This document shows, piece after piece, positions 24,058 through 33,258 of a stretch of 64,000 nucleotides of DNA; the stretch's first letter is position 1, and each line of letters starts with the position of its first letter. The notes beneath the pieces were generated by a model that made no database searches, was not told the origin of the DNA, and saw only the letters and a list, made by a program, of their open reading frames with translations. Both the position numbers and the translations under genes were made by a program. The DNA comes from CTSoil-043 sp963821235 (GTDB lineage: Bacteria > Chloroflexota > Limnocylindria > Limnocylindrales > CSP1-4). The stretch covers positions 2,480,001 to 2,544,000 of the forward strand of contig CAWGCS010000001.1 in assembly GCA_963821235.1 (NCBI GenBank), given 5' to 3'.

Positions 24058-25746
24058 ATGGCGATCCACGCTGGCAGCCCCGAGCGGGCGACGGTCTTCC
24101 CCCCGATCCCACTGCGCCGGAAGCTGTACGGATTCGGTTCCATCTACGGCAAGACGATCCGCGACTCCCGCCTCACCTTCATCATCGCGGCCGGCCTGCT
24201 CGGCGGGATGGCGCTCGTCATGGGCGTCGCGGTCTCGAACATCTTCCCGACGCCGGCCGCCCGGCTCGAGGTGGATGCGCTCTTCGGGAGTGTCCCCGAG
24301 TCGATGATGCGACTGTTCGGCAACGTCAATGCGATCGGCTCGAAGGTGGGCACGCTGGGCGGCTACGTCACCTTCAAGTACAGCGCGATCTTCGCCCTCG
24401 GCACGGCCATCTGGTCGATCATGGCCCTGTCCTCGACCCTGGCCGGCGAGGCGCGTCGCGGGAGTCTCGACTTCGTGGCGGCGGCTCCGTTCGGCAAGCG
24501 GCGCATCGCCCTCGAGAAGCTGGCTGCCCACCTGACCCTGCTCTGGCTGGCGATGGTGGTCCTCGCGCTCATGACGACCTTCAGCTCCAACGTCTTCGGG
24601 GACGCGGCCCTCGGCGACCAGATCCCGCTGCTGTCCGCGGCCGGCTTCGCCCTCTGGGTCGGCTTCATCGCGATGTTCTTCGGCGGTCTCGCGTTCGCCC
24701 TCTCGCCGCTCCTTGGCCGCGCCGGATCGGCCGGGATCGCCGGGCTCGGGATGGGCGCCCTGTGGATCACGAACGGCCTGAACGTCGGCGGTCCGCTGCT
24801 CATCCTCAACCCGTTCAACTGGACGTTCGACCACGTCCCGCTCGTGGGCGTGTACGACTGGCCGTCGGTTGCGCTCGTGGGGCTCCTCGGCACCGTCTTC
24901 GTGGTGCTCGGCGTCGAGCTCTTCGCCCGCCGCGACCTGGGCGTCACGGCCGGCGTCGCGCTCCCGCAGCCGCCGTCTGCGGTCCTCGGCGTCCACGGGC
25001 CGACGGCCCGGGCGTTCGGCGACCAGCTCCCCCGGGCGCTTTCGTGGGGGATCGGCCTCGGCCTGGTCGGGGTGCTCTACGCGTCGCTCGCCGGGTCCCT
25101 GGCGGACCAGATCTCGAGCTCGTCCGGTCTCATGAACAGCTTCGCCATGATCTTCCCCGATGCCGACTTCTCGTCGACCGGGGGGTGGATGCAGTTCTAC
25201 GCGGAGCTGCTGTACATCGCCGTCGGCTTCGCGGCGGCCACGTTCGTGTCCAGGTGGGCGTCGGACGAGCAGGACGGCCGCCTGGAGATCGTCCTGGGCA
25301 CGCCGTTGGCCCGCACCCGGTGGGTCGTCGCCGGCGGCGCGGCCGCGCTCCTCGCGGTCGTCGTGCTGACCGTCCTGTTCGCGATCGGGGTCGGGGTCGG
25401 CTCGGCCGTGGGTGGCCTCGCCTCCGGCGACGCGATGCTCGGCTGCGCCTCGCTCGGCCTGTACGCGGCCGCGATCGTCGGGATCGGGGTTGCGGTCGGC
25501 GGCCTGTGGCGGACGTCGATCGCGGCCGAGATCGCCGCCCTCGTCGTGGTGGCCACGTACCTGCTCGACCTCGTGGCGCCGCCGCTGAACCTGCCCGACT
25601 GGCTCCACCAGCTGGCCCTGACCGCCCACTTCGGCAAGCCCATGGTGGGGGAGTGGGACATGGTCGGCGTCGTCGCCTGCCTGGCCATCGCCGTCGGCGG
25701 GATCCTCGTCGGCGCGTGGGGCATGTCCCGGCGCGACGTGGACTGA
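24058..25746 (+). CDS. ABC exporter permease (two fused membrane modules)
   Basis: The 562-residue product has about 12 membrane helices in two six-helix halves: the first starting LTFIIAAGLLGGMALVMGV, the second after the loop near residue 330 (ALSWGIGLGLVGVLYASLAG). Each half keeps the short amphipathic GEARRGSLDF / DEQDGRLEIVL segment that contacts the ATPase in ABC-2/TipC-like exporters. One base separates it from the ATPase stop. The substrate is unknown; polyether or other antibiotic efflux is a common role of this type. Confidence 0.88.
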   Translation: MAIHAGSPERATVFPPIPLRRKLYGFGSIYGKTIRDSRLTFIIAAGLLGGMALVMGVAVSNIFPTPAARLEVDALFGSVPESMMRLFGNVNAIGSKVGTLGGYVTFKYSAIFALGTAIWSIMALSSTLAGEARRGSLDFVAAAPFGKRRIALEKLAAHLTLLWLAMVVLALMTTFSSNVFGDAALGDQIPLLSAAGFALWVGFIAMFFGGLAFALSPLLGRAGSAGIAGLGMGALWITNGLNVGGPLLILNPFNWTFDHVPLVGVYDWPSVALVGLLGTVFVVLGVELFARRDLGVTAGVALPQPPSAVLGVHGPTARAFGDQLPRALSWGIGLGLVGVLYASLAGSLADQISSSSGLMNSFAMIFPDADFSSTGGWMQFYAELLYIAVGFAAATFVSRWASDEQDGRLEIVLGTPLARTRWVVAGGAAALLAVVVLTVLFAIGVGVGSAVGGLASGDAMLGCASLGLYAAAIVGIGVAVGGLWRTSIAAEIAALVVVATYLLDLVAPPLNLPDWLHQLALTAHFGKPMVGEWDMVGVVACLAIAVGGILVGAWGMSRRDVD

Positions 25747-25799
25747 CGGGACCCGGCACCGGAACGTCGGGCCCGTCCGGTGCGGCCCGAAGGAGAGAC

Positions 25800-26237
25800 A
25801 TGCCTTTGACCGGCGAGTACGAGCCGGCGACGTCGGAGCGGACGCGCAGGCAGGCGGAGCTGTACGAGGCGACGAACGGCGAGCAGGGCGGCCACCTTCG
25901 CGGCAAGCCCGTCATCGTCCTGACGTCGGTCGGCGCGAGGACCGGCAAGCTCCGCAAGATCGCCCTGATGCGCGTCGAGCACGAGGGTGTCTACGCCGTG
26001 GTCGCGTCACTCGGCGGCGCCCCGAACCACCCGACCTGGTATCACAACCTCAGGAAGAACCCGCACGTCGAGCTGCAGGACGGGCCGATCAGGCGCGACT
26101 ACCTGGCCCGCGAGGTCAGCGGCGACGAGAAGGCCGTCTGGTGGGCCCGCGCCGTCGAGGCCTGGCCCGACTACGCGTCCTACCAGGCCAGGACGGACCG
26201 CCAGATCCCGGTCTTCGTCCTCGAGCCCATGGCCTAG
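25800..26237 (+). CDS. deazaflavin (F420)-dependent nitroreductase family protein
   Basis: The 145-residue product matches the Ddn/split-barrel family: GGHLRGKPVIVLTSVGARTG, a LGGAPNHPTWYHNLRKNP motif and the C-terminal YASYQARTDRQIPVFVLEP. These proteins reduce quinones or nitro compounds with F420H2. A good AAGGAGAG site precedes the ATG at 25800. A second, broken family member lies at 32911. The 172 bases after it (26238-26409) hold no gene that I can see. Confidence 0.9.
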   Translation: MPLTGEYEPATSERTRRQAELYEATNGEQGGHLRGKPVIVLTSVGARTGKLRKIALMRVEHEGVYAVVASLGGAPNHPTWYHNLRKNPHVELQDGPIRRDYLAREVSGDEKAVWWARAVEAWPDYASYQARTDRQIPVFVLEPMA

Positions 26238-26409
26238 CCGAGGGCACTCGTCGCCACGTGGGCCGGGCCGGCCCGTCGCCCTGCCGTCGGTCAGGCGATC
26301 GGGGTCGGGACCCGGGCCGCGGCTCACGCGACGACAGCTGGCGCCGCCCATCGACCACTCATCCGCGCCGACGCACGCGGTCGCCGTTCACACGACGACC
26401 TGATCGTGC

Positions 26410-26805
26410 TCAGTCGTCGCCCGACACCACGGGTAGCCCGGCCGCGGCCCACGCTTCGAAGCCGCCGATGACGTCCGTCGCCTGGACGTAGCCGAGATCG
26501 AGGAGGGTCGCGGCAGCGAGACTCGACGAGTAGCCGTGGGCACAGATGAGGACGACCCGGCGGTCCGGATCGGCGAGCCCCGGATCGGCAGACTCGGAAC
26601 GCGGATCGAGCCGCCAGAAGAGGACTGACAGCGGGACGTGGACCGAGCCCGGAATCACGCCTGTCTCCCGGCGGAGCTCGGCGCACCGCGTGTCGATGAG
26701 GAGCGCTCCGTCGTCGGCCGCAGACAGGGCAGCGCTCGGATCGAGGCGCTCGAGCCGAGCCCGGGCCGCATCGAGGAGGCCCCCGATCGTCGCCAGCTTG
26801 GCCAC
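26410..26805 (-). CDS. single-domain rhodanese
   Basis: The 131-residue product is one rhodanese domain: LLIDTRCAELRRETGVIPGS near the middle, active-site loop ICAHGYSS with the catalytic Cys, and the closing GGFEAWAAAGLPV. It would accept sulfane sulfur from thiosulfate or a persulfide. The GTG start has a GGGGAGG-like site. It is 21 bases after the methyltransferase gene and probably cotranscribed. Confidence 0.88.
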   Translation of the reverse strand: MAKLATIGGLLDAARARLERLDPSAALSAADDGALLIDTRCAELRRETGVIPGSVHVPLSVLFWRLDPRSESADPGLADPDRRVVLICAHGYSSSLAAATLLDLGYVQATDVIGGFEAWAAAGLPVVSGDD

Positions 26806-26826
26806 CCCCTCCCCCTCAGTCTCGCG

Positions 26827-27477
26827 TCAGTGCTTCTCCATCGTGACCGCCGCGAGGCGGCGCGGCAAGCGGCCTTCCTCGTAGTCGGTGACCTCGAGGA
26901 TCTCAAACCCGCCGGCGAGGCGATCAATGAGCGCGCGGTCGAAGAAGTGGACGATGAAGCCTCCGGTCTCCCATCGACCATCGCTGCGGTCGACTCCCAC
27001 GCCGAAGTGGGCATCGGCCGTGGTGCGGACCGTGTAGACGAGGAGACCGCCTGGGCGGAGGACGCGGCGGACTTCGGCCATGAGCTGCGCGATCTCGGCT
27101 GACGTGAGGGCCATGCAGAAGAGCATGTGGGCGTAGCACGCGTCGACACTCTCGTCGGGCAGCGGGAGCGGATGGCGGACGTCGCTGACGAGCGGCCGGA
27201 TCGACGCGCCGAGTCCGGCGGCCTCGGCCTTCGCCGTGATCTGGGCTAGACCCGACTCGGCGTAGTCGACGGCGATGACCCGCAGGTTGCCAGCCGCGAA
27301 CAGGAGCGTGTCGCGGCCCTGTCCGGGGCCGAGCTCGAGAACCTCGTCGACGCCGGCCCCCGTGAACCGGGCGAGCGCCGCCCGGCCGGGCTCGCTCGGC
27401 TCCGAGCCGAGGAAGTCCGGCCGGGTGACGAACGTCTCGGACCACTTCTCGTGCTGGTCTGCGATCGGGTCGGCCAC
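26827..27477 (-). CDS. class I SAM-dependent methyltransferase
   Basis: The 216-residue product has motif I VLELGPGQGRDTLLFA, motif II VIAVDYAESGL, motif IV CYAHMLFCMAL and VLRPGGLLVYTVRT, as in UbiE/thiopurine-type methyltransferases. GTG at 27477 gives a normal length and a family-type start (ADQHEKWSETF); its ribosome site is weak. Pairing with a rhodanese and similarity to tellurite/selenite methyltransferases suggest a thiol or metalloid substrate, but this is inference. Confidence 0.82.
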   Translation of the reverse strand: MADPIADQHEKWSETFVTRPDFLGSEPSEPGRAALARFTGAGVDEVLELGPGQGRDTLLFAAGNLRVIAVDYAESGLAQITAKAEAAGLGASIRPLVSDVRHPLPLPDESVDACYAHMLFCMALTSAEIAQLMAEVRRVLRPGGLLVYTVRTTADAHFGVGVDRSDGRWETGGFIVHFFDRALIDRLAGGFEILEVTDYEEGRLPRRLAAVTMEKH

Positions 27478-27583
27478 TTGGCTCGATGATACGGCCCGAG
27501 GATCCGCCCCCGACCAGCGAGAGCGGGGCGTTGACCCCGCGGCGATGGCAACCTCGCCTGGAACCTGACGCTCTCGGGCCGCG

Positions 27584-27611
27584 TTCACTTCAGTGGTGGT
27601 ATCATAGTGAA
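27584..27611. promoter_or_regulatory. inverted repeat before the XRE regulator gene
   Basis: TTCACT at 27584-27589 and its complement AGTGAA at 27606-27611 flank TATCAT, a plausible -10 hexamer (27600-27605). The gene downstream encodes an XRE regulator, so this may be its autoregulatory site. Confidence 0.35.
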
Positions 27612-27642
27612 TGAACCAACGCACCATGGGAGGGCATTTCGG

Positions 27643-28134
27643 ATGACACCTGCGACAGGCTCGACGAAGGGCACCCGACCTCGACCCACGTTGGAGCTCG
27701 GGGAGACCCTCCGCGATCGGAGGGAGCTCCGCCGTCTGTCGATGCAGGCAGCGGCCACGCAGGCCGGGATCTCGGCTGGGTATCAGTACAAGCTCGAGAG
27801 CGGCTTCGTGCGTACTCCGTCCCCGCGCGTCCTGAGCCGCTTGAGCGTGGTCCTCGACCTCTCCTACCAGGACCTGATGCGGCTTGCCGGCTACCCAGGA
27901 GACGCTGAAAGGTGGGCCGCTGCAGGGTCGCCGCCTCCAACAAGGCGTGATCCCAGCTCGCCGACGGAGGGCGACCGCAGCCCCACGTCAGACACAGCAC
28001 CCACCAACCGTCGAATCCTGCGTCTCCTCGAGGGCATCCGGGACGACCTCGCCGCCCTCCGCGCGGACGTGGCCCGCCTCCAACCAGTCGAATCAGGCCC
28101 GCTCCCACGGCCGACGTCGCCTGCGCCGGATTGA
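27643..28134 (+). CDS. XRE-family helix-turn-helix regulator
   Basis: The 163-residue product has an N-terminal XRE HTH (LGETLRDRRELRRLSMQAAA, with KLESGFVRTPSPRVLSRLS) and a Pro/Ser-rich linker followed by a short coiled-coil-like end (RLLEGIRDDLAALRADVARL). The HTH matches RodZ/SinR-like domains that choose genes by binding palindromes. GGGAGGG lies eight bases before the ATG at 27643; a GTG at 27607 is less likely. Target genes are unknown; the two lipoprotein genes that follow are candidates. Confidence 0.85.
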   Translation: MTPATGSTKGTRPRPTLELGETLRDRRELRRLSMQAAATQAGISAGYQYKLESGFVRTPSPRVLSRLSVVLDLSYQDLMRLAGYPGDAERWAAAGSPPPTRRDPSSPTEGDRSPTSDTAPTNRRILRLLEGIRDDLAALRADVARLQPVESGPLPRPTSPAPD

Positions 28135-28189
28135 GATGGCTGCGCGTCGAGGTTGCCGACGCCTGCCAGGACCCGCCACCCTTCCGACG

Positions 28190-28576
28190 ATGATCGGTGA
28201 GCCTGATCGCAGGCGGCGATCCCGCCGACGAGCACCGAGCCGACGCTGGGTGGTCGCGATCGTGGCAATCGTGGCCCTCCTGGTGGCGGCCTGCCAACCC
28301 GACCCGGCACGTATGGGCGTCGGCTTCATCAACACCATGGAGGAGAGCGTTCGGATCACCTACGTGATCGACGGCGTCGAGCGTCACCTCGAAGGAGAGG
28401 CCGAGGGTGACACGATCCCCGCCGGCAGCTCCTCCGCGTTCGAGCTCGATCTGTTCGACGACGGAAACCCCGCCCACTGCTCAACCGGCGACATCGTCGT
28501 CCGCACGCTCAAGGGCCGCGAGATCAAGCGCCTGCCTCCGCCCGTCTGCAGCCAGACGTGGATCACGCTGAGGTAG
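28190..28576 (+). CDS. small predicted lipoprotein, copy 1 of a tandem pair
   Basis: The 128-residue product has an Arg-rich N terminus, a hydrophobic helix and lipobox ending LLVAAC, then a compact domain: EESVRITYVIDGVERHLEGE, DTIPAGSSSAFELDLFD, CSTGDIVVRTLKGREIKRLP. No family is recognised; two conserved Cys in the mature part may form a disulfide. About half its residues match the copy encoded at 28670. Confidence 0.7.
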   Translation: MIGEPDRRRRSRRRAPSRRWVVAIVAIVALLVAACQPDPARMGVGFINTMEESVRITYVIDGVERHLEGEAEGDTIPAGSSSAFELDLFDDGNPAHCSTGDIVVRTLKGREIKRLPPPVCSQTWITLR

Positions 28577-28669
28577 CGGTTGGAGCCGGCGCGAATGACG
28601 CTAGGCTGATCGACCTCCCCCAGACGTCGACGTAGAGGGGCAGACATGACCAGGAGAGGAACCCCGACG

Positions 28670-29053
28670 ATGATCGGCGAGCCTGTTCGCGGGAGGCGAT
28701 CCCGCCGACGAGCGGGCCGATGCTGGGCGGTCGCGATCGTGGGCGCCGTGGCCCTTCTCGTGGCAGCCTGCGGGCCTGATTCGGGGATCCGAGGCATCGT
28801 GATCACCAACAGCACGGGAGAGACCGTTCGGGTCACCTACGTGGTGGACGGCGTGGAGCGCCAGCTCGAAGGGGAGCGCCACGGCGACACCATCCCCGAC
28901 GGCAACAGCGCCGTCTACGAGTTCGATCTCTTCGACGCCTACAACTCCGAACACTGCACGACCGGCGACATCGTCGTCCGCACGCTCAAGGCCCGTGAGA
29001 TCAAGCGCCTGCCCCCGCCGATCTGCAGCGGAGCCCGGTTCACCCTCCACTAG
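28670..29053 (+). CDS. small predicted lipoprotein, copy 2 of a tandem pair
   Basis: The 127-residue paralogue of the preceding protein shares the MIGEP-R-RRSRRRA start, lipobox LLVAAC, GETVRVTYVVDGVERQLEGE, GDTIPDGNSAVYEFDLFD and TGDIVVRTLKAREIKRLPPP. The start at 28670 matches copy 1 and has AGGAGAGG ten bases upstream; an ATG at 28646 is an alternative. Function is unknown. Confidence 0.7.
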   Translation: MIGEPVRGRRSRRRAGRCWAVAIVGAVALLVAACGPDSGIRGIVITNSTGETVRVTYVVDGVERQLEGERHGDTIPDGNSAVYEFDLFDAYNSEHCTTGDIVVRTLKAREIKRLPPPICSGARFTLH

Positions 29054-29621
29054 CGGACCGGGCATGGGTGGAGCCGATCGACTCCGGGTACACCCCGGGT
29101 GCGGGTCCTCGCTTGGGGGAGCGGCACCGGCGGCCCCAGCTCCCCGTCGTCTCGTCTTCCATCATCGTCGCCCGCTCCGGATCATTGTCCCCGGAGCCGC
29201 TCCGCATCACGCCGTCACCGGACAGATGGGCGGCGCCATCCTTGGCGGTCCGCAGGCCGATCGTTGCAGACGATCTCGTGGCACTCGAGACGGGCGAACG
29301 GGGCCGCCCGGCCGGCATCGGTTGGACGAGTGATCGTCCCGGCGGTGGGTGCCATCTGATCTGCGTCATCTTGACGCGGAGGAGGGTGGTCAGCTGGTGG
29401 GCTGGCAGGCGCCCGGTTCCGCCGGGGCGCGCCACCGACGACGCCTTCGGTACGACCGGGTCATCGGGTGCCACGCTCCGGTCCGCGGGCCGCCGCCGCC
29501 ACGGTTGGAGCCGTTCCGCCCTATTGCGCGGGCGGGCCGGCCGGTAGGGTGACCCGACGGCATCCGGCGCCGCGATCCGCACGCGGCGGTGGCGGTCGCC
29601 GGACCGGCGGGGAATCGGCGC
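29054..29621. other. 568-base spacer without a recognisable gene
   Basis: Open frames here have no family resemblance or ribosome sites. A CGGTAGGGT -10-like element near 29543-29551 may serve the lipoprotein gene at 29622. I see no repeats shared with the rest of the window. Confidence 0.5.
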
Positions 29622-31196
29622 ATGCGCCGTGATGGACAGACGCGATCGCGACCGATGCTGGCGGTCCTCGTCAGCGGGCTGCTCGTCGCGTGCGCCGGCT
29701 CTTCATCCCCGACGGCGGCCCCGACGGCGACCCCGATCGGGCCTCGCGTCGACCGCTGCGGTGTCGGCCTGGTGCTCTCGGCTCCCGATCGAGGCCTCTC
29801 CTCGGCTCCGATGAGCCCGGCGCCCGGCGAGCTCGTCGTCGATGCGCTCCTGGTGGCGGACGCGAGCGGGGCGAGCATCGAGGGCCGGCCGATCACCTAC
29901 GCAGCGCGGCTCCGAGGAGGTACGCCGTCGTCGCATGCGACGAGCGGGCAGCTCGTGCTCGAGGCCGAGCGATCCGCTTCCGGCATGCCGGAGTGCGCCG
30001 GCAGCATCCGGCTGCTGCTGACCGCCGACATCGCCACCAGGCCGGACGGCATGGGCACCGCGCTGATCTCGGCGACGCTCGGCGGGGCGGACGTGACCGG
30101 CGGGAGCGGCCCGGAGTGCTTCGCGCTGCGCGCGGAGGACGCGACGATCGAGATCGAATGCCCCCTGGCGGGCGTCCGGCGAGGCGAGATCGCGACCGAC
30201 GGAATCCTCCGCCTCCGCCTCGCGTGGTCCGGCCCGCCCGCCGACGTGGGTGCGCTGCCCCCGTGGGCCGTCGCGTTGCAGGCCGCCGCGGCGACGCCGA
30301 TCGCGCCGCCTTCGGCCGGGCGTGCCGCGTGGACGGTCACGTCCGACGCGCCCGGCCTCACCGAAGACCCGACCGGGATCGGTGGCGGGAGCGTCCGGAT
30401 CACGGCCGAGCGCGGCATGATCCGCTACCGCCTTGACCTGCCGGTCGTCCACCCCCCGGATCCCCGCGACTCGCGAGAGCGACCGGGCGGGCTGAGCGTG
30501 AGCATCTCCGCGTACGCGGGGCCGGGCGAGTACGCCGCGGACGTGATCACGGGCACGGTCCGGCTGCTCGGTGATCGCGGATGGAACGATCCCACCGACA
30601 TCTACTACTCGCTCGTCGAATGCCGGGCCACGATCGCGGCCGGGGAGGCCGAGGGCCGCCTCGACTGCGCGATCGGGCCCCAGCCCGGGAGCCAGGGCGC
30701 CGCGGTCGAGCCGACCGGACGCCTGTCCGCGACCTGGCGAACGGAGTCCCTCGTGCGCGACGTCGGGACGGCAATGGAGGTCACCTGGCGGCTCGGCGAT
30801 CACTACCGGAGCCAGGGAAGCGCGACCGTCCATCTGCCGGCCGCCTCCCATCACGTTGCCGGGATCTACGACGTGCCGGATGTCCGCGTCGGTGGCACTC
30901 CGTCGGCGCCAGAGACGCTCCGGATCCACATCATGCCGTTCACGGGTGACGGCACGTACACCGGCGACGCGGTCCTCGCGATGCTGGACGACGTGATCGG
31001 GGGCTCGCCGCAGGTGGTGTCGACCAATGACCTGCACGGCTCGGACACCTGGACGCCGCTGTTCGGCGCGTGCGTGGCGACGATCCGCGACGCGGGCCGG
31101 TCCGGCGAGATCGCGTGCCTTGGCCGGCCCGCGCCCGACGAGCTGTTCCACGGCGCCTCGACGACGCTCAGCGCGACGTGGCGGGTCCTGCCATAG
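29622..31196 (+). CDS. large secreted lipoprotein with three related beta domains
   Basis: The 524-residue product has lipobox VSGLLVACAG, a Pro/Thr linker, then three related segments. The second and third share GxGxYxxDxxxG...C.ATI..GE..G.L.C.IG and end (R/T)LSATWR; the first has a matching IEIECPLAGVRRGEIATDG segment. Each holds a Cys pair that could form a disulfide. No family is recognised. It stands alone after the paired small lipoproteins, and a surface ligand-binding role is plausible. Confidence 0.7.
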   Translation: MRRDGQTRSRPMLAVLVSGLLVACAGSSSPTAAPTATPIGPRVDRCGVGLVLSAPDRGLSSAPMSPAPGELVVDALLVADASGASIEGRPITYAARLRGGTPSSHATSGQLVLEAERSASGMPECAGSIRLLLTADIATRPDGMGTALISATLGGADVTGGSGPECFALRAEDATIEIECPLAGVRRGEIATDGILRLRLAWSGPPADVGALPPWAVALQAAAATPIAPPSAGRAAWTVTSDAPGLTEDPTGIGGGSVRITAERGMIRYRLDLPVVHPPDPRDSRERPGGLSVSISAYAGPGEYAADVITGTVRLLGDRGWNDPTDIYYSLVECRATIAAGEAEGRLDCAIGPQPGSQGAAVEPTGRLSATWRTESLVRDVGTAMEVTWRLGDHYRSQGSATVHLPAASHHVAGIYDVPDVRVGGTPSAPETLRIHIMPFTGDGTYTGDAVLAMLDDVIGGSPQVVSTNDLHGSDTWTPLFGACVATIRDAGRSGEIACLGRPAPDELFHGASTTLSATWRVLP

Positions 31197-31285
31197 CCTT
31201 GCCGGGCGGGACGTCGCGATGGTGCCCGAAGGGTCCCGTTACAGCTCTGTGGCCGGGCGGGGCGGCTCCTGCTCGGAGCCCGGTC

Positions 31286-31576
31286 CTACGACTCCTGCAT
31301 GAACGGGGGGATCATCTCCTGGAGAGCCGCCTCGCGGCGAGCGAGATCGCCTCTGGCGCACGAGATCCAGAGCGCCCAGCCGCCCGCGTCCGTGCAGATG
31401 TAGTACTGGAGGTGGACGACGTCCTCCGCACCCGGGTCGGCGGCCGCCATCTCCACGCGAAGGGCTTCGCCGAGCGGGAGATCGACGCGCCCGAGAGCGC
31501 GGATCTGCGTGCCCACCGCACCCGGATGCATGCCGTAGCGCCATCGGCGCGGCAGCGTCCCAGAAGACTCGGTCAA
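31286..31576 (-). CDS. hypothetical protein, 96 residues
   Basis: The TTG start at 31576 has AGGAGG six bases upstream, which decides it. The product is TESSGTLPRRWRYGMHPGAV, a central LGEALRVEMAAADPGAEDVV, then HLQYYICTDAGGWALWISC and a helix. It looks like a small soluble alpha/beta protein. I recognise no family. It is convergent with the lipoprotein gene at 29622. Confidence 0.55.
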   Translation of the reverse strand: MTESSGTLPRRWRYGMHPGAVGTQIRALGRVDLPLGEALRVEMAAADPGAEDVVHLQYYICTDAGGWALWISCARGDLARREAALQEMIPPFMQES

Positions 31577-31730
31577 CTTCGTCCTCCTCTCGATCGCCGG
31601 CCTGGATGACCTCGCCCGAAGACGGCCCCGGACTGAAGCCGGGGACGCTGCGGACATCATGGCCCCCGAGGCGTGACACTGCCGATGGCCCGCGCGATCC
31701 TGCTCTCGGGCGTTGGCCCGCCCTCTTCAG

Positions 31731-31757
31731 GGAGCCCCGCGTCCGTCTCGGGGCTCC
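31731..31757. other. hairpin upstream of the alcohol-dehydrogenase-like gene
   Basis: GGAGCCCCG and its exact complement (31749-31757) form a 9-bp stem with a nine-base loop, ending 44 bases before the start at 31802. No T-run follows. It may be a terminator for upstream transcripts or a leader structure. Confidence 0.35.
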
Positions 31758-31801
31758 TGTCGAACCCTGGGCCCGGGAAGGCGAGGACTACCCTATGACG
31801 C

Positions 31802-32782
31802 ATGAGAACAGTGGTGTGCGGGGACTACGGGCCACCGGACGTCCTTCAGCTCAGGGACGTGCCGAAGCCCGTTCCGAAGGACAACGAAGTGCTGGTTCGA
31901 ATCCGCGCCACGACGGTGACCGCGGCCGATTGCGAGCTGCGGCGGTTCGACTTCGCCCCCTGGATCTGGGTGCCCATGCGGCTGGGGTTCGGCATCCGCA
32001 GACCCAGACAACCCGTGCTCGGGCAGGAGCTTGCCGGCGACGTCGAAGCGGTGGGCAAGGACGTCAGGTCGCTCAGGAAGGGCGACCGGGTCTTCGCGGC
32101 AACGGGCATCGGCTTGCGAGCCCACGCGGAGTACATCTGCCTGCGCGAGAACCCTGCAGGCGGGGCGATCACGACGATGCCGGCGAACCTGAGCTACGAG
32201 GAGGCTGCGGCCGTACCGTACGGGGGAGGCGAGGCCTTGCAGTTCCTGCGGAAGGCGAACCTCCGGAGCGGACAGCGGGTCCTGGTCAACGGAGCCGGAG
32301 GGAGCTTCGGCACCTTCGCGGTCCAGCTCGCCAAGGACCTCGGGGCGCACGTGACCGCGGTGGACAGCGCGCCGAAGCTGGAGATGCTGCGCACGATCGG
32401 GGCAGATCGCGTGATCGACTACGCCCAGGAGGACTTCACCGCCAGCCCTGAGACCTACGACGTCATCTTCGACGTGGTCCGCAACACACCGTCTGGTCGG
32501 ATGGTGAGGCTGCTGACCGAGAACGGGTGCCTGCTCATGGCCAATCCGGGCTTCCTGCAGATCGTTCGCGCCAGGTGGGCGTCGAGGGGGAGCAGGAAGC
32601 GGGTGTCGTTCGCGGCATCAGGCCCAACGAGCGCGGACCTGGCCCACCTGCGGGGCCTGGTCGAAGCGGGACGGCTGCACCCGGTCATCGACCGGCGCTT
32701 CCCGCTCGAGCAGATGGTCGAGGCTCACAGGTACGCCGAAACCGGCCAGAAGCTGGGGAACGTCGTTGTTGTCGTCGCGTAG
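31802..32782 (+). CDS. zinc-free MDR-family NAD(P)H oxidoreductase (quinone oxidoreductase-like)
   Basis: The 326-residue medium-chain reductase has the GroES-like start (GDYGPPDVLQLRDVPKPVP), GQELAGDVEAVG, KGDRVFAATG, the cofactor loop VLVNGAGGSFGTFAVQLAK and VIDYAQEDF. Zinc-binding cysteines are absent, as in quinone oxidoreductases (Qor/ZADH2 group). It would reduce quinones or enones with NADPH. A second ATG seven bases upstream (31795) is out of frame. Confidence 0.9.
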   Translation: MRTVVCGDYGPPDVLQLRDVPKPVPKDNEVLVRIRATTVTAADCELRRFDFAPWIWVPMRLGFGIRRPRQPVLGQELAGDVEAVGKDVRSLRKGDRVFAATGIGLRAHAEYICLRENPAGGAITTMPANLSYEEAAAVPYGGGEALQFLRKANLRSGQRVLVNGAGGSFGTFAVQLAKDLGAHVTAVDSAPKLEMLRTIGADRVIDYAQEDFTASPETYDVIFDVVRNTPSGRMVRLLTENGCLLMANPGFLQIVRARWASRGSRKRVSFAASGPTSADLAHLRGLVEAGRLHPVIDRRFPLEQMVEAHRYAETGQKLGNVVVVVA

Positions 32783-32910
32783 TTGCGGCCGCGATCGTAG
32801 CCTCCCCGCAGGCCCAACAGCCCGCTGAGACCTCGGGGGAGATCGCGGGGCGTGTCTCAGGTTGCTGCCCGCACGGTCAATTCCGACGCGCGTGTCCGTC
32901 CCGCGGCGTG

Positions 32911-33204
32911 TCAATCGGACCGTGGCCAGACGTCCATGTCGTCACGGCGGGTCCGACGGGCGACATGACGGGCCAAGAGCCGGGCTATCGGGAGGACGAC
33001 CTGGCTCTGCCGCGAACGCAGGCCGGGATAGGCGTCGAGCTTCTTGTCGTGGACGGCCCACCTGGCCCAGAGCCGGGGCCGCTCGTCCTCGCTCGCGGCG
33101 CGCCCACGGACGGGGCGCGACCCGTCGACGAGGTCGATCCTGGCGTCCGGGTGCATCAGGAGGTTGGGCCACCAGTCGGGCTCGTGATCGGCCCAGCCGT
33201 TCAC
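32911..33204 (-). pseudogene. 5'-truncated deazaflavin nitroreductase
   Basis: The frame encodes NGWADHEPDWWPNLLMHPDA, ERPRLWARWAVHDKKLDAYP and RSRQSQVVLPIARL, the second half of the Ddn-like family (compare the intact gene at 25800). The N-terminal half, including the VLTTxGRRTG segment, is missing: upstream sequence in this frame is unrelated, and a 110-bp inverted-repeat element lies 54 bases away. The C-terminal tail is also altered. Confidence 0.7.
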
Positions 33205-33258
33205 GGCCTTTGGTGACGAGGTTGGGCGTTGCGGATCGCCCACCTGAGCTTGCCTTCG

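Noticed and set aside
26827..27627. A 266-residue version of the methyltransferase starting at 27627
   Set aside because: The extra 50 residues match no family and would cover the XRE promoter; GTG at 27477 gives the family start.
29054..29621. Open frames of 80-180 codons on both strands
   Set aside because: No ribosome sites, family resemblance or sensible composition; typical chance frames at this G+C content.
31626..31644. CCCCGG-CCGGGG hairpin as a terminator
   Set aside because: Short stem with no T-run, and it lies before the start of the gene at 31576 and not after a gene.
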